Shown piece after piece: positions 1 through 11,699 of a DNA stretch of 64,000 nucleotides. This stretch comes from Amanita rubescens (taxonomy: Eukaryota > Basidiomycota > Agaricomycetes > Agaricales > Amanitaceae), in NCBI GenBank assembly GCA_015039365.1, contig WION01000168.1:1-64000 (forward strand), read 5' to 3'. Within the stretch, counting starts at the first letter, position 1; each line of letters starts with the position of its first letter. The notes under the pieces were generated by a model. The model saw only the letters and a list, made by a program, of their open reading frames with translations, did not search any database and was not told the origin of the DNA. The translations under genes and the position numbers were made by a program.

Positions 1-1641
1 TGTGTTAGGTTAACGTGATGTAGATCAGCGACTTGTCTTCGAGGAAATGTACGAAACGACTGATAGTATGCTGGACTAAATGTTCGGTGGATGTGTAAAC
101 ACAGTCAAATAAATAGAATGATGACATCACGAGTCGCGCAACAGAGGCTCCATGCTCATCTTTCCTTCTCCTCTCATCCCCTTCGTACTACAACTCTCCT
201 CTCATCCCGCTGACCCGGTTACAGCACGACGAGCGCCGACCTCCTCAACTTCAAAACAAGTAAAACTAACTAAAAGGACGTGATAACATGGTGCGTAATG
301 GCGTGATACTTGCAACATGCCTCAAGTCACCCGTCTCACTCTCAGTTGTCTCGCTATCTGCGCTTATGCGCTTATGTGATTACGGCGCCCACCCCCAAGC
401 CATTCCAACACTTCTTATGTGAGTACAGGCTTCACTGCATTTAACAATGCGCATATAGTGATAACTTCGCGCACTTGGTACTAGCGAAACATAATTTCGC
501 TATCAGCCCCGCTTCGATGAGTGCGGGCTTCCACTTCACTGCATTGTCACCTGCTGAATTGTCGAAGATGCATTCCCAACCCTCAGAACATTCACATGCA
601 AGCAGCAACATTCGGGATTGCAGGTAAGTATATCAATCTCATTATATGCGTCGTTTTCACCATTCCTATGCCTCCCGTAATTCCCATCGCTGTCACCGCT
701 TGCAACAACCGTTCGCCATCCCTTGTTTTCACATGCGTTGCAGGAGTTGCTCTCAGCTTTCAAGAACGGCTCTGGTTTCCCGTGCGCTTTACATTCTCAT
801 CAATCGCTATCACTCATTCTGAATCATTATCCCGCTACATCACTATTCTTTGCTCGTACGACGATTTGTATTCCATAAGCAATAAACAGTTAAGACTCCG
901 GTTAGGAGTCCGCTCGACGTGGAACGGCTGGGAACGAGACTATTGATCAACAAGTCCGGACTCCGTAAAACGCGTCTGCTGACTTCTGGCTTTACCAATC
1001 TAGGCGGATTAAATTGGGACTAGGCTTATTTCACCTCGATGACGATCATTGCGCTTGTTTCAAGTTTTTACACCATACGTCCACGATTTGGGTCAAAAAA
1101 CGCTCCACTCGAATCTTGAGAGAATTAGCTCGTGTTGTTCACTCCACCTACTTCCCAAATGATGGTTTAACATTTATTTGGGAGTCGGGAAACTTGGCCA
1201 ATCCTTATGAACATCTATATCTGACACACACTTGATTGTCCACGATTGCCGCAGCTCGTCTGTTCTGTGAAACCCCACGATGAGTTCTTTCCATTTGCCG
1301 CGAAACCCACGCTTATCCGCACGAAGCTCGTGATGTGCGGTAGACAATGGAGCAGCGGGATTCTAAAACGAAAGGACTGGAGCTCGTAGCATGCTATAGT
1401 AAGTATGAGCATCACGGATCTGGGGTGCATTACGTGCCTGCACCCTTCATTCGTTACCTTTAGGTCGCACGTTCGTCCTATTATGATGAGGATACCGAAG
1501 TCAGTATTCTAGATCTTGACTATTACAGTGGGGTGCAGCATCGCCTATCCAGGTCTTGGACGATCGTTAATATCCGACAGGGCCGGAAAGCGTTGGTCCG
1601 CGGACCAATTTTACTTGAAGAAAATCGATTTGGCATACTAG
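1..1641. other. No supported gene; unassigned flank
   Basis: I see no gene here that I can defend. Open frames are short and do not resemble a known protein. One stretch around 568-830 has an ATG, a good donor (GTAAGT) and a GCAG acceptor that would give a tiny spliced ORF of about 44 residues, but nothing else supports it. Base composition is mixed and no tandem repeat stands out. Confidence 0.5.
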
Positions 1642-1905
1642 TCAATCCTAGCTGTACCTAGTTTAACAGCCCGACCGTTCGCTGAGACTCGGAGACCTGT
1701 GAGGGAACGACGCCGTTTGTATGGTTTGGAAGCCTGAAGAAATAGGGGGTACGATGGTCTCATGATTCAAATCGATCGCAGGAGCTATCCATTTGTAGGT
1801 GCTGGCGCCAAGTGTGGGCAGAAAAGAGGTAAAGCTAATAATAGTCACGAATGATTCACCGTCATTGGCCAGTGCTTAAGCGCTCTGTGGCGTTATTGTT
1901 CCCAT
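1642..1905 (+). repeat. Left arm of a large imperfect inverted repeat
   Basis: This segment matches, in reverse complement, the segment at about 2,575-2,881. The best-conserved blocks are the stretch around GTATGGTTTGGAAGC, the stretch around ATGGTCTCATGATT.. GATCGATCGCAG, and AAGTGTGGGCAGAAAAG. The arms are clearly diverged, with many substitutions and small gaps. Such a pair could be the ends of an old foldback or MITE-like element, or two insertions of one repeat in opposite orientation. Confidence 0.7.
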
Positions 1906-2574
1906 GAACTTCTAAGTCGGTTCATCCCATTCGCCCGGTCAAAACGCGCTCGTCTTTCGTACTGGCCTAGTGTCGTTAGAGCTGGTTTTGAATAGTGGCA
2001 CCGAGATAAGAAATCTAAAAAAGAACTGTTAAACACAAATTAGTAGTTCAAGTTCCTTATGTCATTTTCTCAAGTGTAGTACATTACGAAAATAGTGCTA
2101 CGTACCATCGATAATGACCGGATCGCCAGATGGGTTGGCCTCAAGTGCAAGGCTGGAGGAAATGGTGTCGCGAATTCCAGAGCCTGGGCTTCCTGTTGTT
2201 GATCACATCCTCCGAGTCAGCTCAGCCATGTATCGGCGGAGAGCTTGGCAGGAGCGGCGCGAGAACCAGCAGTGACGGTGACAGTGCGGCGTGACTTCGG
2301 ATATTTCCGAGGCGATTTCCGATCGTCCCGGCATCTGGCCTATTCTTCGCTGGTTTTTTCGGATGGGCTCTCCGTTTGGGATGAGGTGCGCACTGACCCA
2401 CTGCAGTGGGTTCCGTGTCGTTGCTTCACCGCGGCCTTGATCCACGTTCAAATGCAGTAGGTCAGCTGATGATTACGCAGCCCCAACTCCCGAATCGTTC
2501 GGATTTTTCTTGGGTTCTGACAGGGTGAATGAGATGAACTGATATAAATCATGGAAAGTTGGAACCAGCGCTAG
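1906..2574. other. Spacer between inverted-repeat arms, no gene seen
   Basis: About 670 bases lie between the two diverged inverted arms. Overlapping short ORFs at 2,203-2,460 exist on both strands but look like chance readings of a GC-richer patch. I see no transposase-like sequence inside. Confidence 0.5.
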
Positions 2575-2881
2575 TATGTAACAAACGCCACAGGGTGAGG
2601 CTCAAAGCTCAAGCGCTCCGAATCAAGCACTGACGATTGTGGTAGATCATTCATGAATGCATGACTATTGGTATTAGCTTTAACCCTCTTCGCTCGCTTT
2701 TCTGCCCACACTTGACACTTGCACCCACAAAGAGACAGCTTCTGCGATCGATCAGAATCATGAGACCATATTCAAGGCCAGGCTGCTTCTTCAAGCTTCC
2801 AAACCATACGAACGGAGCCTTTCTCTTCAGAGGTCTCAACGGTCCGGGTGTTGAACCGGGTAAATCCCAGGCTATTGACTT
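2575..2881 (-). repeat. Right arm of the imperfect inverted repeat
   Basis: This is the reverse-complement partner of 1,642-1,905. The homology spans roughly 250 bases, including the block at 2,700-2,830 that ends near ACCGTTGAGACC when read on the minus strand. ORFs reported across it on either strand are therefore most likely repeat-derived rather than genes. Confidence 0.7.
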
Positions 2882-3191
2882 CCATTTTCTTCAGGTAGAA
2901 TGGTTAACCACCCTTCTAGTTCCGCAGAGCAGGCGCTGACAGCTGCAGATGGAGGTAACAGGTTTCGGCATTATTTGTTTCAACAATTTCCGTTCGCAGG
3001 ATGAACTTTGTTATTCGATCTGTTCGCTACTACTTGGGGATGACCGTGGCCGCCATGCTAGGAGTTTAGCTTCAAGGGCAACACGCGCATACATGCTGTT
3101 CAAAACATTTAAAAGGGGAATGCCTCGAGCACATTTGACCCCAGCACATTGCCGCTTTCATCGCATTCGCAACTAGCTACTACTATCAGCC
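2882..3191. other. Upstream region of the 3,192 gene
   Basis: A 310-base stretch before the ATG at 3,192. It should hold the promoter and 5' leader of that gene. I see no clear TATA box or other distinct site. Confidence 0.4.
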
Positions 3192-3886
3192 ATGTCCACC
3201 ATCAGATCCATCCCCACGTCTGCAAAGGATTTCGAGGCTCAGGTCAAGGCTCTGCTTGCCGACCTTGAAGGTCGCGACCCCAAGGAGATCACCAATGAGG
3301 TCATCGCCCAACACCTCTTCGATAACAGTGACGACACGGTTGAGCCGGGGCCCGAAGGCACCATCCAATTGCTCGCTAATGCCACGTTCTCCGAGGTGAA
3401 AAAACTCACCATCACGAAGAGTGATCCTACTTACGACGGAGTCACTACCGGTACGTGCGAGTACTACTTTGCGTCGAGTTTAAGGCCGGTCATCTAACGA
3501 CACCTGATTCGGATTTGTAGATCAGTGGTTGGGAACCTCCAAGCCCGGTGTCCTAGTAACGGTCCGCAAGCCCGAGGAGACCAAGTTCTTTGCATTGGAC
3601 GGGCTCAAGATTCCCTACGTGCCGCTTGTGAAGTTCCTCGTCATTTTCTTCTACAACGCCAGTGACAAAAAGGCCGCTGTGGTGAGTCTAACCCTTACCA
3701 TACCATTACTGATCTGAATATATTCGCCATTGGCTGTTGCGTTGCCAACAGTATGCTGGTAAGAAGATCTTTAGGCTCTGTTTAAATTGAATCGCTCAAT
3801 AACTAATATACGTTGTCACAGGCAAGGCGATTGCAGATAGCCTTAAATTTACTTTTGGCGAGGGCAAATTCATTTATAGTGTTTGA
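3192..3886 (+). CDS. Small protein of unknown function, four exons
   Basis: I do not recognise this protein (about 163 residues). The start ATG at 3,192 opens a frame beginning MSTIRSIPTS, with acidic and charged segments but no signal peptide or membrane helix. Splicing is inferred from phase: exon 1 is 3,192-3,450, the donor GTACGT is at 3,451 and the acceptor ends at 3,520. Exon 2 is 3,521-3,681, donor GTGAGT. A micro-exon of only 7 nt (3,752-3,758) follows, then exon 4 (3,822-3,886) ends in a TGA. The joined frame stays open throughout and ends in ..GEGKFIYSV. If the micro-exon intron were retained, translation would stop a few codons later. It is the clearest stand-alone host gene in the left flank. 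Confidence 0.75.
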
Positions 3887-3985
3887 AGGAACATAAAGAT
3901 AGAAATACTGTTGAGATTTTTCGTGTCTGTATGAGCGCCTTAGGTTGTACTTCTATGATATAAAGTGAGACTGCCCAACAGTACA

Positions 3986-4291
3986 TTACGTTAAGATCAT
4001 TCTCCTCATACCCTTCCTCCTCAGTGCCTGTCCCCCTTTCTGCACAACCATGGCCAGCCCATCTAATTCTTCTACTGTAATCCCATCTCGATGCAAGATC
4101 TCCCATTTCGCCTCAAATTGAAATTCGTGTGCGAGATTACGTTGCAGCTGGGCTTGGTCCTCGGCATAGGCGCGTAAGCCTTCAGCTGACTTCTCGATTT
4201 TCTGCATCGCTCCGCGTTGAACTATCAAACGACAACGGCTATTAAGGACTTACGCCCGCATGCGCGGCAATACCCGCAACCACACTTTCTC
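3986..4291 (-). CDS. Possible small Cys-rich coiled-coil protein
   Basis: The minus-strand frame at 3,986-4,219 reads as a plausible coiled-coil stretch (QKIEKSAEGLRAYAEDQAQ..) ending ..RRMILT. Upstream, an intron with donor GTAAGT and acceptor TTGATAG can join it to a short exon reading KCGCGYCRACG. That would give a C-x-C-x2-C-x2-C metal-binding-like motif, preceded by another acceptor-like AG near 4,290. The 5' end is unknown, so coordinates cover only the part I can see. I do not recognise the family; it may be a fragment. Confidence 0.4.
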
Positions 4292-4298
4292 TGTCGGG

Positions 4299-4391
4299 AT
4301 GAAATATAACAGTAAGGTACATGTAAATGTATTTATCTTTCTGGATGAAATATAGTAGTAGTAAGGTACATGTAAACGTATTTATCTTTTA
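4299..4391. repeat. Short direct tandem repeat, about 47 bp x 2
   Basis: Two adjacent copies of a segment containing ATGAAATATA, AGTAAGGTACATGTAAA and GTATTTATCTTT. They differ by a few substitutions and a small insertion. They lie just before the first kinase fragment. Confidence 0.7.
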
Positions 4392-4412
4392 AGAGTCGAC
4401 CTGCATGTTAGC

Positions 4413-5230
4413 AGTCTTTATTTCTTTCCCTTTGCCACTGAGGTGATCGTGCCATCCACCTGGAATGAGATCGCCAACTGCGGCTTTGGGAGCGTTTCCA
4501 CAGGCGAATATCGTGGTGTAGCTGTTGCGCTGAAAGTATTGTTCAAGCCTGATAGGAAGTCTGCTAGTGAACTTGTAGGTTCATCACGTTGGTTGTCGTC
4601 ATTCAATTTGACTTTGGTTTTCCCGTAGCACTATTATCGAGAGCCATTGATGTGGCGATCCCTCAAGCACAAATTCGTTTTACCATTTCTCGGAATCCAT
4701 GAGCCCGGAAGGGAACAGCATCACGGCTGTTCCTGGTCTCGCCATACATGAAGAATGGTACTCTAGGTGAATGGCGGAAGCAAGGAGAGCCACCGGTAAT
4801 CGAGATACAAATGCGTGTATGGTTTTTCACTCCACTCTTTGTTGACACTCACTCCTGTAAAGATGCTGGAAGTTGCTCGAGGCATGGAATACATTCATTC
4901 AGAAGGTGTAGTCCATGGCGAGTCGCGACCTCCACGGGGTACTGTTCTACCACTGGCAGGAACACGTGATATTGAAATGCTGACACTTTTCTTTTTAGGC
5001 CAACGTCCTCCTGGACGACGATCCCCACGCTAAAATCGCCGACTTTGGGCTAACCCGAGTCTCGGGAGCTACAAATACGGGAAACGGCAAATTCTTTCGC
5101 AGCATTGCTGCGCCAGAGTTATGCCAATCAGATGATATCGCAGATCGAACACAACAGTCGGACGTCTTTGCATTTGGATATGAGGTGGGTCATACTAAGT
5201 ACACTCGGGCGCTCTTTCTGAATTGCCTAG
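4413..5230 (+). pseudogene. TKL-like kinase copy 1a, truncated N-lobe and mid-domain
   Basis: First half of a degenerate kinase. After an acceptor-like AG the frame gives a worn glycine loop (NCGFGSV, first glycine missing), then VALKVL with the beta-3 lysine. After an intron come MWRSLKHKFVLPFLGIHE, YMKNGTL, GMEYIHSEG, VHGE for the catalytic loop, DFGLTR and a short APE segment. There is a one-base frame break around 4,715-4,725, before VSPYMKNGTL. The upstream helical modules present in copies 2 and 3 are missing. The copy stops at the F-helix (DVFAFGYE) plus one short exon beginning IHYGRF and then runs directly into the middle of a second kinase (copy 1b), consistent with a deletion between tandem copies. 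Confidence 0.8.
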
Positions 5231-6738
5231 ATCCATTATGGCCGGTTTGTGAATCGCAAACATCCGCTCCCGTTTTGGGGAATATATGAACACAAAGATG
5301 GCGCAATTTCACAGTTCTTCTTCGTCTCTCCGTACATGAAGAACGGGACTCTAGCCAGATGGCGGAAGCAAGAAAATCCATCGATGGATGAGATAACGAA
5401 ACGTGTACGTCGTTATCTATTTCTTTCCTTTGTATTTTACCGAACACTCGCACGATCTAAAGATTTTGGGAGTTTTCCAAGGCATGGAATATATTCATTC
5501 GGTAGGCGCAGTTCATGGCGATCTCCGCGGGGTATTTTTTCAAAAGACACGATATTTCGCAATACTGACTCTTCTCTTCAGGAGAATGTTCTCTTGGATG
5601 ATGACCTTCACGTTCAAATCGCAGACTCTGAATTAATCCGCCTCACAGAAGCTACAAATACGCGGTCTGGAGCGCTACACCTGAACTTTGCGGCACCAGA
5701 GTTATTCGGAATCTCCGAGGATGACGACGATCCGTCCGACGACCCGCCTCCCAGGACGCAAATGTCGGATGTCTACGCATTTGGATGCCTTTTTTATGAA
5801 GTGCGTCATAACAAATATGCTGATCCTCCATCAATGCTAACTTGCCTTCTAGATCTACTATGATAGTATACCTTTTGGCGGAAAATCGGACATGCAGATC
5901 TTGACCCTCGTCTCTCGAGGGGTACTTCCACCTCGGCTGCCAGAGCAGACATTGAGCGATGAGGCATGGGACCTGATTCAGCGCTGTTGGGTGAGAGAAC
6001 CTTTAAAACGGCCAACGATGAAGGAAGTTACAGCAAGCATGCCCGTTGAGATACTGCAAGAAGCACTGTCGCCCTCACCAACACCCAGTAGCACAGTGCG
6101 CAAGCTGAATTTTTACTAATATTTTTGCTAATATTTTATCTATTAGCTTTCTCTATCGACTGTAAGTTATTTTCCTCTTGCGCCGTCAAACTCTCAGAAA
6201 ATATCTCACTATGCGCCGCACAGACGTCCCGAAAACGACAACGAGCATATTACATTGACGTGCGTATTCCTTTTGTTCAAATTAGGATACCTACTAAACC
6301 AGATCATTTTAGGAATCAGACGACAACAGTGCAGACTCAGAATTTTCTAATAGCGATTCGCTTTCAAAGCAGCAGCAAAATGAACATGGTTTAGATAGGC
6401 CGTTGATCCACGCTCAACAATCGGGCTATCAGTGGGATCATAGTGTATTGTCATTTGTTATCCCAAGTTCGCAGGTACGCTGAGAAGGGTTCTTTCATGA
6501 AAATTCTTTCGCTAAAATTTTTGACCAGCCTTGCCACAAATCCGTGAGCGTTTCTTTTTATAGGCACCGTTCAAGCTTACGAACGGCAACTTACTGGTGT
6601 GTTCCTGATGCCAAAGCAGCTTGGTGAAAAACGAAGACGTATCGTAAGACTTTTCTGCGGCCGTTTGAGAAATACTGAACAAGATTGCTGTAGGACAGCG
6701 ACGATAACCTCCGTTCCCATTGAGCCTTGCAGGTGTTT
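5222..6738 (+). pseudogene. TKL-like kinase copy 1b, fused and catalytically degenerate
   Basis: Continues from copy 1a without its own N-lobe: the sequence enters at NRKHPLPFWGIYE and then follows the family exon by exon (VSPYMKNGTLARW; ILGVFQGMEYIHS..VHGDLRG; ENVLLDDD; APELFG; DVYAFGCLFYE; RCWVREPLKRPTM). The DFG triplet is replaced by DSE at 5,623-5,631, which should abolish normal metal binding. Downstream, small exons can be read with KRQRA-like and GEKRRRI-like basic clusters and a Gln/Ser-rich exon at about 6,314-6,474, matching the tail exons of copies 2 and 3. A stop position is not certain. Together 1a and 1b look like one chimeric pseudogene. Confidence 0.75.
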
Positions 6739-7908
6739 ATTAGGTCTGGCGGTTGAATTCTGTAAGATAGATGTTGAATGCGGGCGTGGCAAAGGTGAAA
6801 TAACATTTCAAGTACTGGTACTTGTTCTTTATGACGCGCGAGGGGGAGTATAAAGTCCCGGAGGAGATGAATGACATGCCGTTGCGTTCATATAGAGGTC
6901 TTGGTTTCTGCGGAAATCTTGAGGCTTGGATCGATAAGTGAAAAGCGAGGAGGTCGAGCATGGTGAGTGACAAGAAGCTTTGCGAGACGAGAGGCAGAGC
7001 ATACATAATGAATAAACGCGATTGAGTGGGGCAAACACGGAGATGGGGAGCGTTGCTTCTTCGAGAAACCTGGCGGAGCCACGTTAGCACCGTTAACACT
7101 CGTACGAATTGCTAAATGGAAACTCACCAATGTTCTTCTCCAAATGCAAGGATTACACGCGTTATTCGCACCCCTTCTCTATGATACACCTCATGGTCGA
7201 ACCGTGACTCGAAGAGGAATGTGATCGCCGTGAAATAGATAGTTTACAACGTTTCTACGTCATATTTACGCATTTACAATAGTGATGAAGGAAGACAAGC
7301 GGGACGCACTGAGGGTGATGGAACCAGGACACGTGGTGATTGACTCCGGATCTGTTTGAGATACGCGCCCAAGCACCGATCAAGCAGCAGGTCCTGGTGA
7401 GAGTCAAGGGTTTGGTTGTACTGCACAAGACCGTAAGGGAGCGTTGGAGAATGACGGAATGGCGGGGCTGCGCATTGGAAGACATGAGAATGGGAGAGTT
7501 GAACCGGGAGGAGATAAATGAACTTTGAATGTGCCAAGAGTAAAGGCCGTAGTGATCGGGCGACGTGCCAGTGCAGTGACGTGGCGGTGCAACAGTGTCC
7601 CTGCGTCTTGCGTCATCGATCATTCATCTGCATCAACAGCAGTGCCAGTAAACATACTTTATCGTCTACAAAAGGGCACACACTCAACGGCTGGTATTTA
7701 TACGATGACTCATGAGGGAAACACGAGTTTAGGTGTCAGGTGGGAAAGGTGAAAAGAAAGGAAGGCACAGTCAAGCGCTGGTACGTGCTTCACAGCTTTC
7801 TCCTGCCACGTTCCTAGCACGCCAATAGCTTCGCTGCACTTACGGCCCAATCCGATCCTGTAAAGTCAAATAGAAGTGGGTAGCTGTCGCGGAGAAGGGT
7901 GCAACATC
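6739..7908. repeat. Intergenic part of the tandem kinase unit (copy A)
   Basis: This sequence recurs, diverged, at about 12,370-12,760 and 17,330-18,100, so the tandem unit includes more than the kinase gene. On the minus strand the three copies share an intron-like structure: a donor (GTGAGT here, at about 7,126), then a conserved block ending in an acceptor, then an exon starting near GTTTCTCGA (about 7,066). The minus ORFs here (for example 6,740-7,099) may be parts of a decayed small gene or a non-coding transcript. Shared blocks include GCCACGT and a segment near GGAAGACAAGCGGGACGCAC. Confidence 0.6.
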
Positions 7909-10900
7909 ATGTCGCATGCAGTTGCTGCGACCGGAGATGATACCTTTCCTTTTCTCCTTTTTACGCTCAGCATTAAGAAGGTGCGCAACGATATTTTAGA
8001 CCCGGAATTCACTCTACTCAAGGGCAATAGTCCGAATTTCTTCTAAGCGCATTGACCATCAACCTCATGAACGAGATTCTATCCAGGGAACACTACATCA
8101 ACATTGCGGCGCGGCTGGACCACGCCTCAGATGCCGAAAATCTAGTGGATTTCATATATCATTTCCTTCATTATTATTCCCAATCAAATCAGGATCCAGA
8201 CATCGTAGACATGAAGAGGCGAGCAAGACGATTTATGCTGGCGGTTATCTCAAGGAGGCATGGCCTCCCGCTGTCCCTCATTCCGTATGATCCTGACAGC
8301 TATATCTTCCCATTACTCCTCTCTATACTCAACAATAAGGTGCGCCGCATTTAAAACCAGAACGTGCCTTACTGAAGAGCTAACAGCCCAAACCTCCCAT
8401 TACGTCCCTTGTAAACAAAATGACAATCAACCTTATGACCGAAATTCTATCCAGGGAAGACCACACCGCCCTCGTCGCGCAAGTAGATCAAACCTCGAAC
8501 GCCAAGAATCTGTTAGATTTCATACCGCATGTGCTTCATTATTATTCCGAGTTATCGGACTACGGTTCTTTCACCATAGACATGAACAGACGAGCAAAAC
8601 GATTTATGTTGAGATTGATCGAAAAGATGCACGGTGAACCACCATCCAATGTTCCGTATGGCACGCTCCTACTGCTTCTACATGTACTTAACAATAAGGA
8701 GGTGCGCGGTTTTCAAATACAGATTGTACTCTGGTGCTTAGGAGCCATTAGCGCGAATCATCTAACGCATTGGCGACCGAGCTTATGAACGAGATTCTAT
8801 CGAGGGAGGACTACATTACCCTCGCTGGACAGATAAATCAAGTCTCGGACGCCAAGAATCTATTGAATTTCACACCGCGTATACTTCGTTATTATCCCTC
8901 ACCAACCACCGTAGACGTGAACAGACGAGCAAGACAATTTATGTTGGCAGTCATCTCGAAGATGAACGGTGAACCACCATCCATGATGTACGACCCTCAC
9001 GCCAATGCGCTTCAACTGCTCCTCTATATGCTCAACAACAAGGAGGTACGATCTATTCCAAACACAAAATGCACTCTGCTTAAAATCCCGGACAGCCTGG
9101 ATCACCTATTGAGGCAAATTCGCTAACGGTCGACCTTATGAGCGAAATTCTATCAAAGGACGACTGCATCGATCTCGCAGCACGGCTAAACCGTGAATCA
9201 AAGACCGAGAAGCTCTTGGAGTTCATACCGTATATGCTCTATGGTTACTCCTCATCAGGACGGGATTTTTCCGCTTCCACGGACAAGAAGCGACGAGCCC
9301 AACGATTTATGCTGGAACTTATCTCAAAGACGCAGGGTGTACGACTGCCCAGCCTCATACCACGCGATCCCGACAGCTATATCCTCCCATTGCTCCTGTA
9401 TTTCCTCAACAATAGTAAGAAGGTGCGCAATGTATTAAACACTGAATTCGCTCTGCTTCCAAAGAGACATCATTAGCCTGGATCACCTAGCGAAGACTTG
9501 TTCAAGTTGTTGACCGACCTTGTGCGCAAGATGCTATTAAGGGACGACCACGTCAGCCTAGTAGCACGGCTAGACCATACTTCCGATGCCGAAGCTTTAT
9601 TGAATTCGATGCTTAATCTACTTACCCATTTCGCATCCAAGTCGAACCCGGGTCCAGACGCTGTTGATATCGCCCGACGAGCGAGACGGCTTATCTTGGA
9701 AATCGTCGTATCCAAATTGTGGCGCGGTATACCGCTGTCCAATCATCGATACCTTGCTCAAAGCGGCGCGTTTCCATTTCTTCTCTTTTTACTCGACCAA
9801 GGATCAGCGTCACTCGTTGCGAATCCAGTGACGGTCAACCTCGTAAGCGAGATTTTATCTAGGGAAGACTACGTCAAATTCGCCACGTTGATAAACAAAC
9901 CATCGAGGGCCAAGAGATTATTGGATCTCTTACTCGATATGCTTTATAATCATTCCCCATCGTATCGGGACTCTACTGTGGATATTTCCTGGCGTGCAAG
10001 ACGGTTTATGCTTAAAGTCATCTCAAAAACGCCTGTCATACCGCCCTCTTTGATCGTGACTGGTGTCAAAATACCGGCCGAGCGTGATTACGTTGGTAGC
10101 GGTTCTTGTGGCCGTGTTTTCAAGGGCAAACTACACGGCGGAGTTGTCGCACTGAAAGTGCTACGCGGGTCTGGTGACAAAGGGGTACGTCTCCTCATCA
10201 TGTTATCGTTGTCGCGTGGTTGTAGAGTCGTGACAGGAGTTCTGCCATGAGGCATTGATGTGGCGATCTCTCAAGCACAAGTTCGTACTACCGTTTTTAG
10301 GTGTCCATAAAATCGAAGACCCAGAAGAACCACAATTCTGCCTCGTTTCTCCGTACATGAAGAATGGTACTCTATCCCGGTGGAGGACGGAAGCAAATCC
10401 GCCGGTAGCCCAGCTTGAAGAACGGGTAGGCCTTCACCTTGTTCTTCCTTTTCTTTAGTCTAACCAAGGCATTGACGGAAGATGTTTGAAGTTGCACAAG
10501 CCATGGAATACATTCATTCTGAAGGCGTAGTTCATGGAGATCTCCACGGGGTATTCTACATTAAGCACACGATGTTGCAATCCTGACACTTCTCCTCAGG
10601 GGAATGTCCTCTTAGATGACGATCTTCATGCGCAAATCGCTGACTTTGGATTCACAGAAGGTACAAATATCCGATCTGGAGCGCTACATCTCAATTTTTC
10701 AATGCAACCCTAGTGTTATTTGGACAGTCAGAGGATGCCGAAGGTTCATGCGATGACACTCAAATGTCGGATGTCAGTGCATTTGGACATCTTTATCATG
10801 AAGTATGTCATACTACTAATATAAAACACAATGATACACTTGCTGAATTGCCTAGATACGCTTTGATAGTGCAGTACCTTTTCAAGCCGGTAAATCGGAT

Positions 10901-11634
10901 TTACGGACTCTCGTCTCTCGAGGTGTACTTTCACCTCGGCTAGAAGAGCATCCATTGAGTGAAGAGACATGGGACGTGATTCAGCGGTGTATGGCGAAGG
11001 AACCGTCGGAGCGGCCAACAATGCAGGATGTCGTGGAAAGCATGATGGCTATGTCACGGTATGGGTCTCCCGGAAGTAGTATCTATCCAGAGACGCCGCG
11101 AGCATCACCATTACCCTCGTCAACATCCAGTGCTATGGTGCGCGGGCCGTTTAACGATTTCACTAGCAACGTTTTTGATTGTCTATCAGCCTCCCGGGTC
11201 AACGGTGAGCCTTTCATTTTGCGAGTCACTGGCGCCGTTTCAAGTCTCTTATATCTAATACACCACACCACACCTCCCAGAAACGAAAACGAGTAAAACG
11301 CGTAGGCACTCTTTTCGCTCGAGTCGGGATGCTTAGTAAACGAAGTCACTGTCACTAGGAATCTTACGATGATGTTGCATCAAAATCTGGCACTACTTTA
11401 TCAGTACGCTCATGAGTTCATCTATGATCCGTGAACAGTTTCTTTTAACTAATTTCCTCGACTATTATCAGTCATCAAGCGTGAGCATTTCCTTTTGCTG
11501 GTATCGTTCAAGCTACAATAACAATTTCCTTCATTAGCACGGCCGAAAACGAAGACATCGTGTAAGAACTTTCTTGTAAGCTTCTGGGAATGGGATGCTA
11601 AGCGTGATTGCTGTAGGTTTCCGAAAGAGAATGA
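7909..11634 (+). pseudogene. TKL-like kinase copy 2: six helical modules plus broken kinase domain
   Basis: Same architecture as copy 3. Exon 1 (7,909-7,980) gives a 24-residue start. Exons 8,031-8,339, 8,387-8,701, 8,752-9,045 and 9,096-9,422 each encode one module (EILSREHYINIAARLD.. SDAENL.. RRARRFML.. PLLLSILNN). Exon 9,477-10,184 carries modules 5 and 6 fused without an intron and runs into the glycine loop (GSGSCGRVFKG) and VALKVL. All exons are phase 0. The kinase exons follow: 10,237-10,425, then HGDLHG, NVLLDDD and DFG. In the activation segment 9 nt are missing after DFGF, and 5 extra nt near 10,700 destroy the APE motif and bring a TAG at 10,711-10,713. After that the frame recovers (DVSAFGHLYHE, RCMAKEPSERPTM) and ends with basic tail exons (KRKRVKR, GRKRRHR) and a TGA at 11,634. 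The modules could still be expressed as a kinase-less protein. Confidence 0.8.
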
Positions 11635-11699
11635 AGTCTCGTGCAGCAATTGATTTTCTAGGCGCGTATAAATGATGACTCTAGTTCATAGAGGAAATG
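11635..11699. other. Short spacer after kinase copy 2
   Basis: Sequence between the inferred stop of copy 2 and the kinase relic. Nothing distinct is seen. Confidence 0.3.

Noticed and set aside
521..946. 141-residue ORF and an alternative tiny spliced ORF near 568
   Set aside because: No recognisable protein features; one good donor/acceptor pair alone is not enough evidence.
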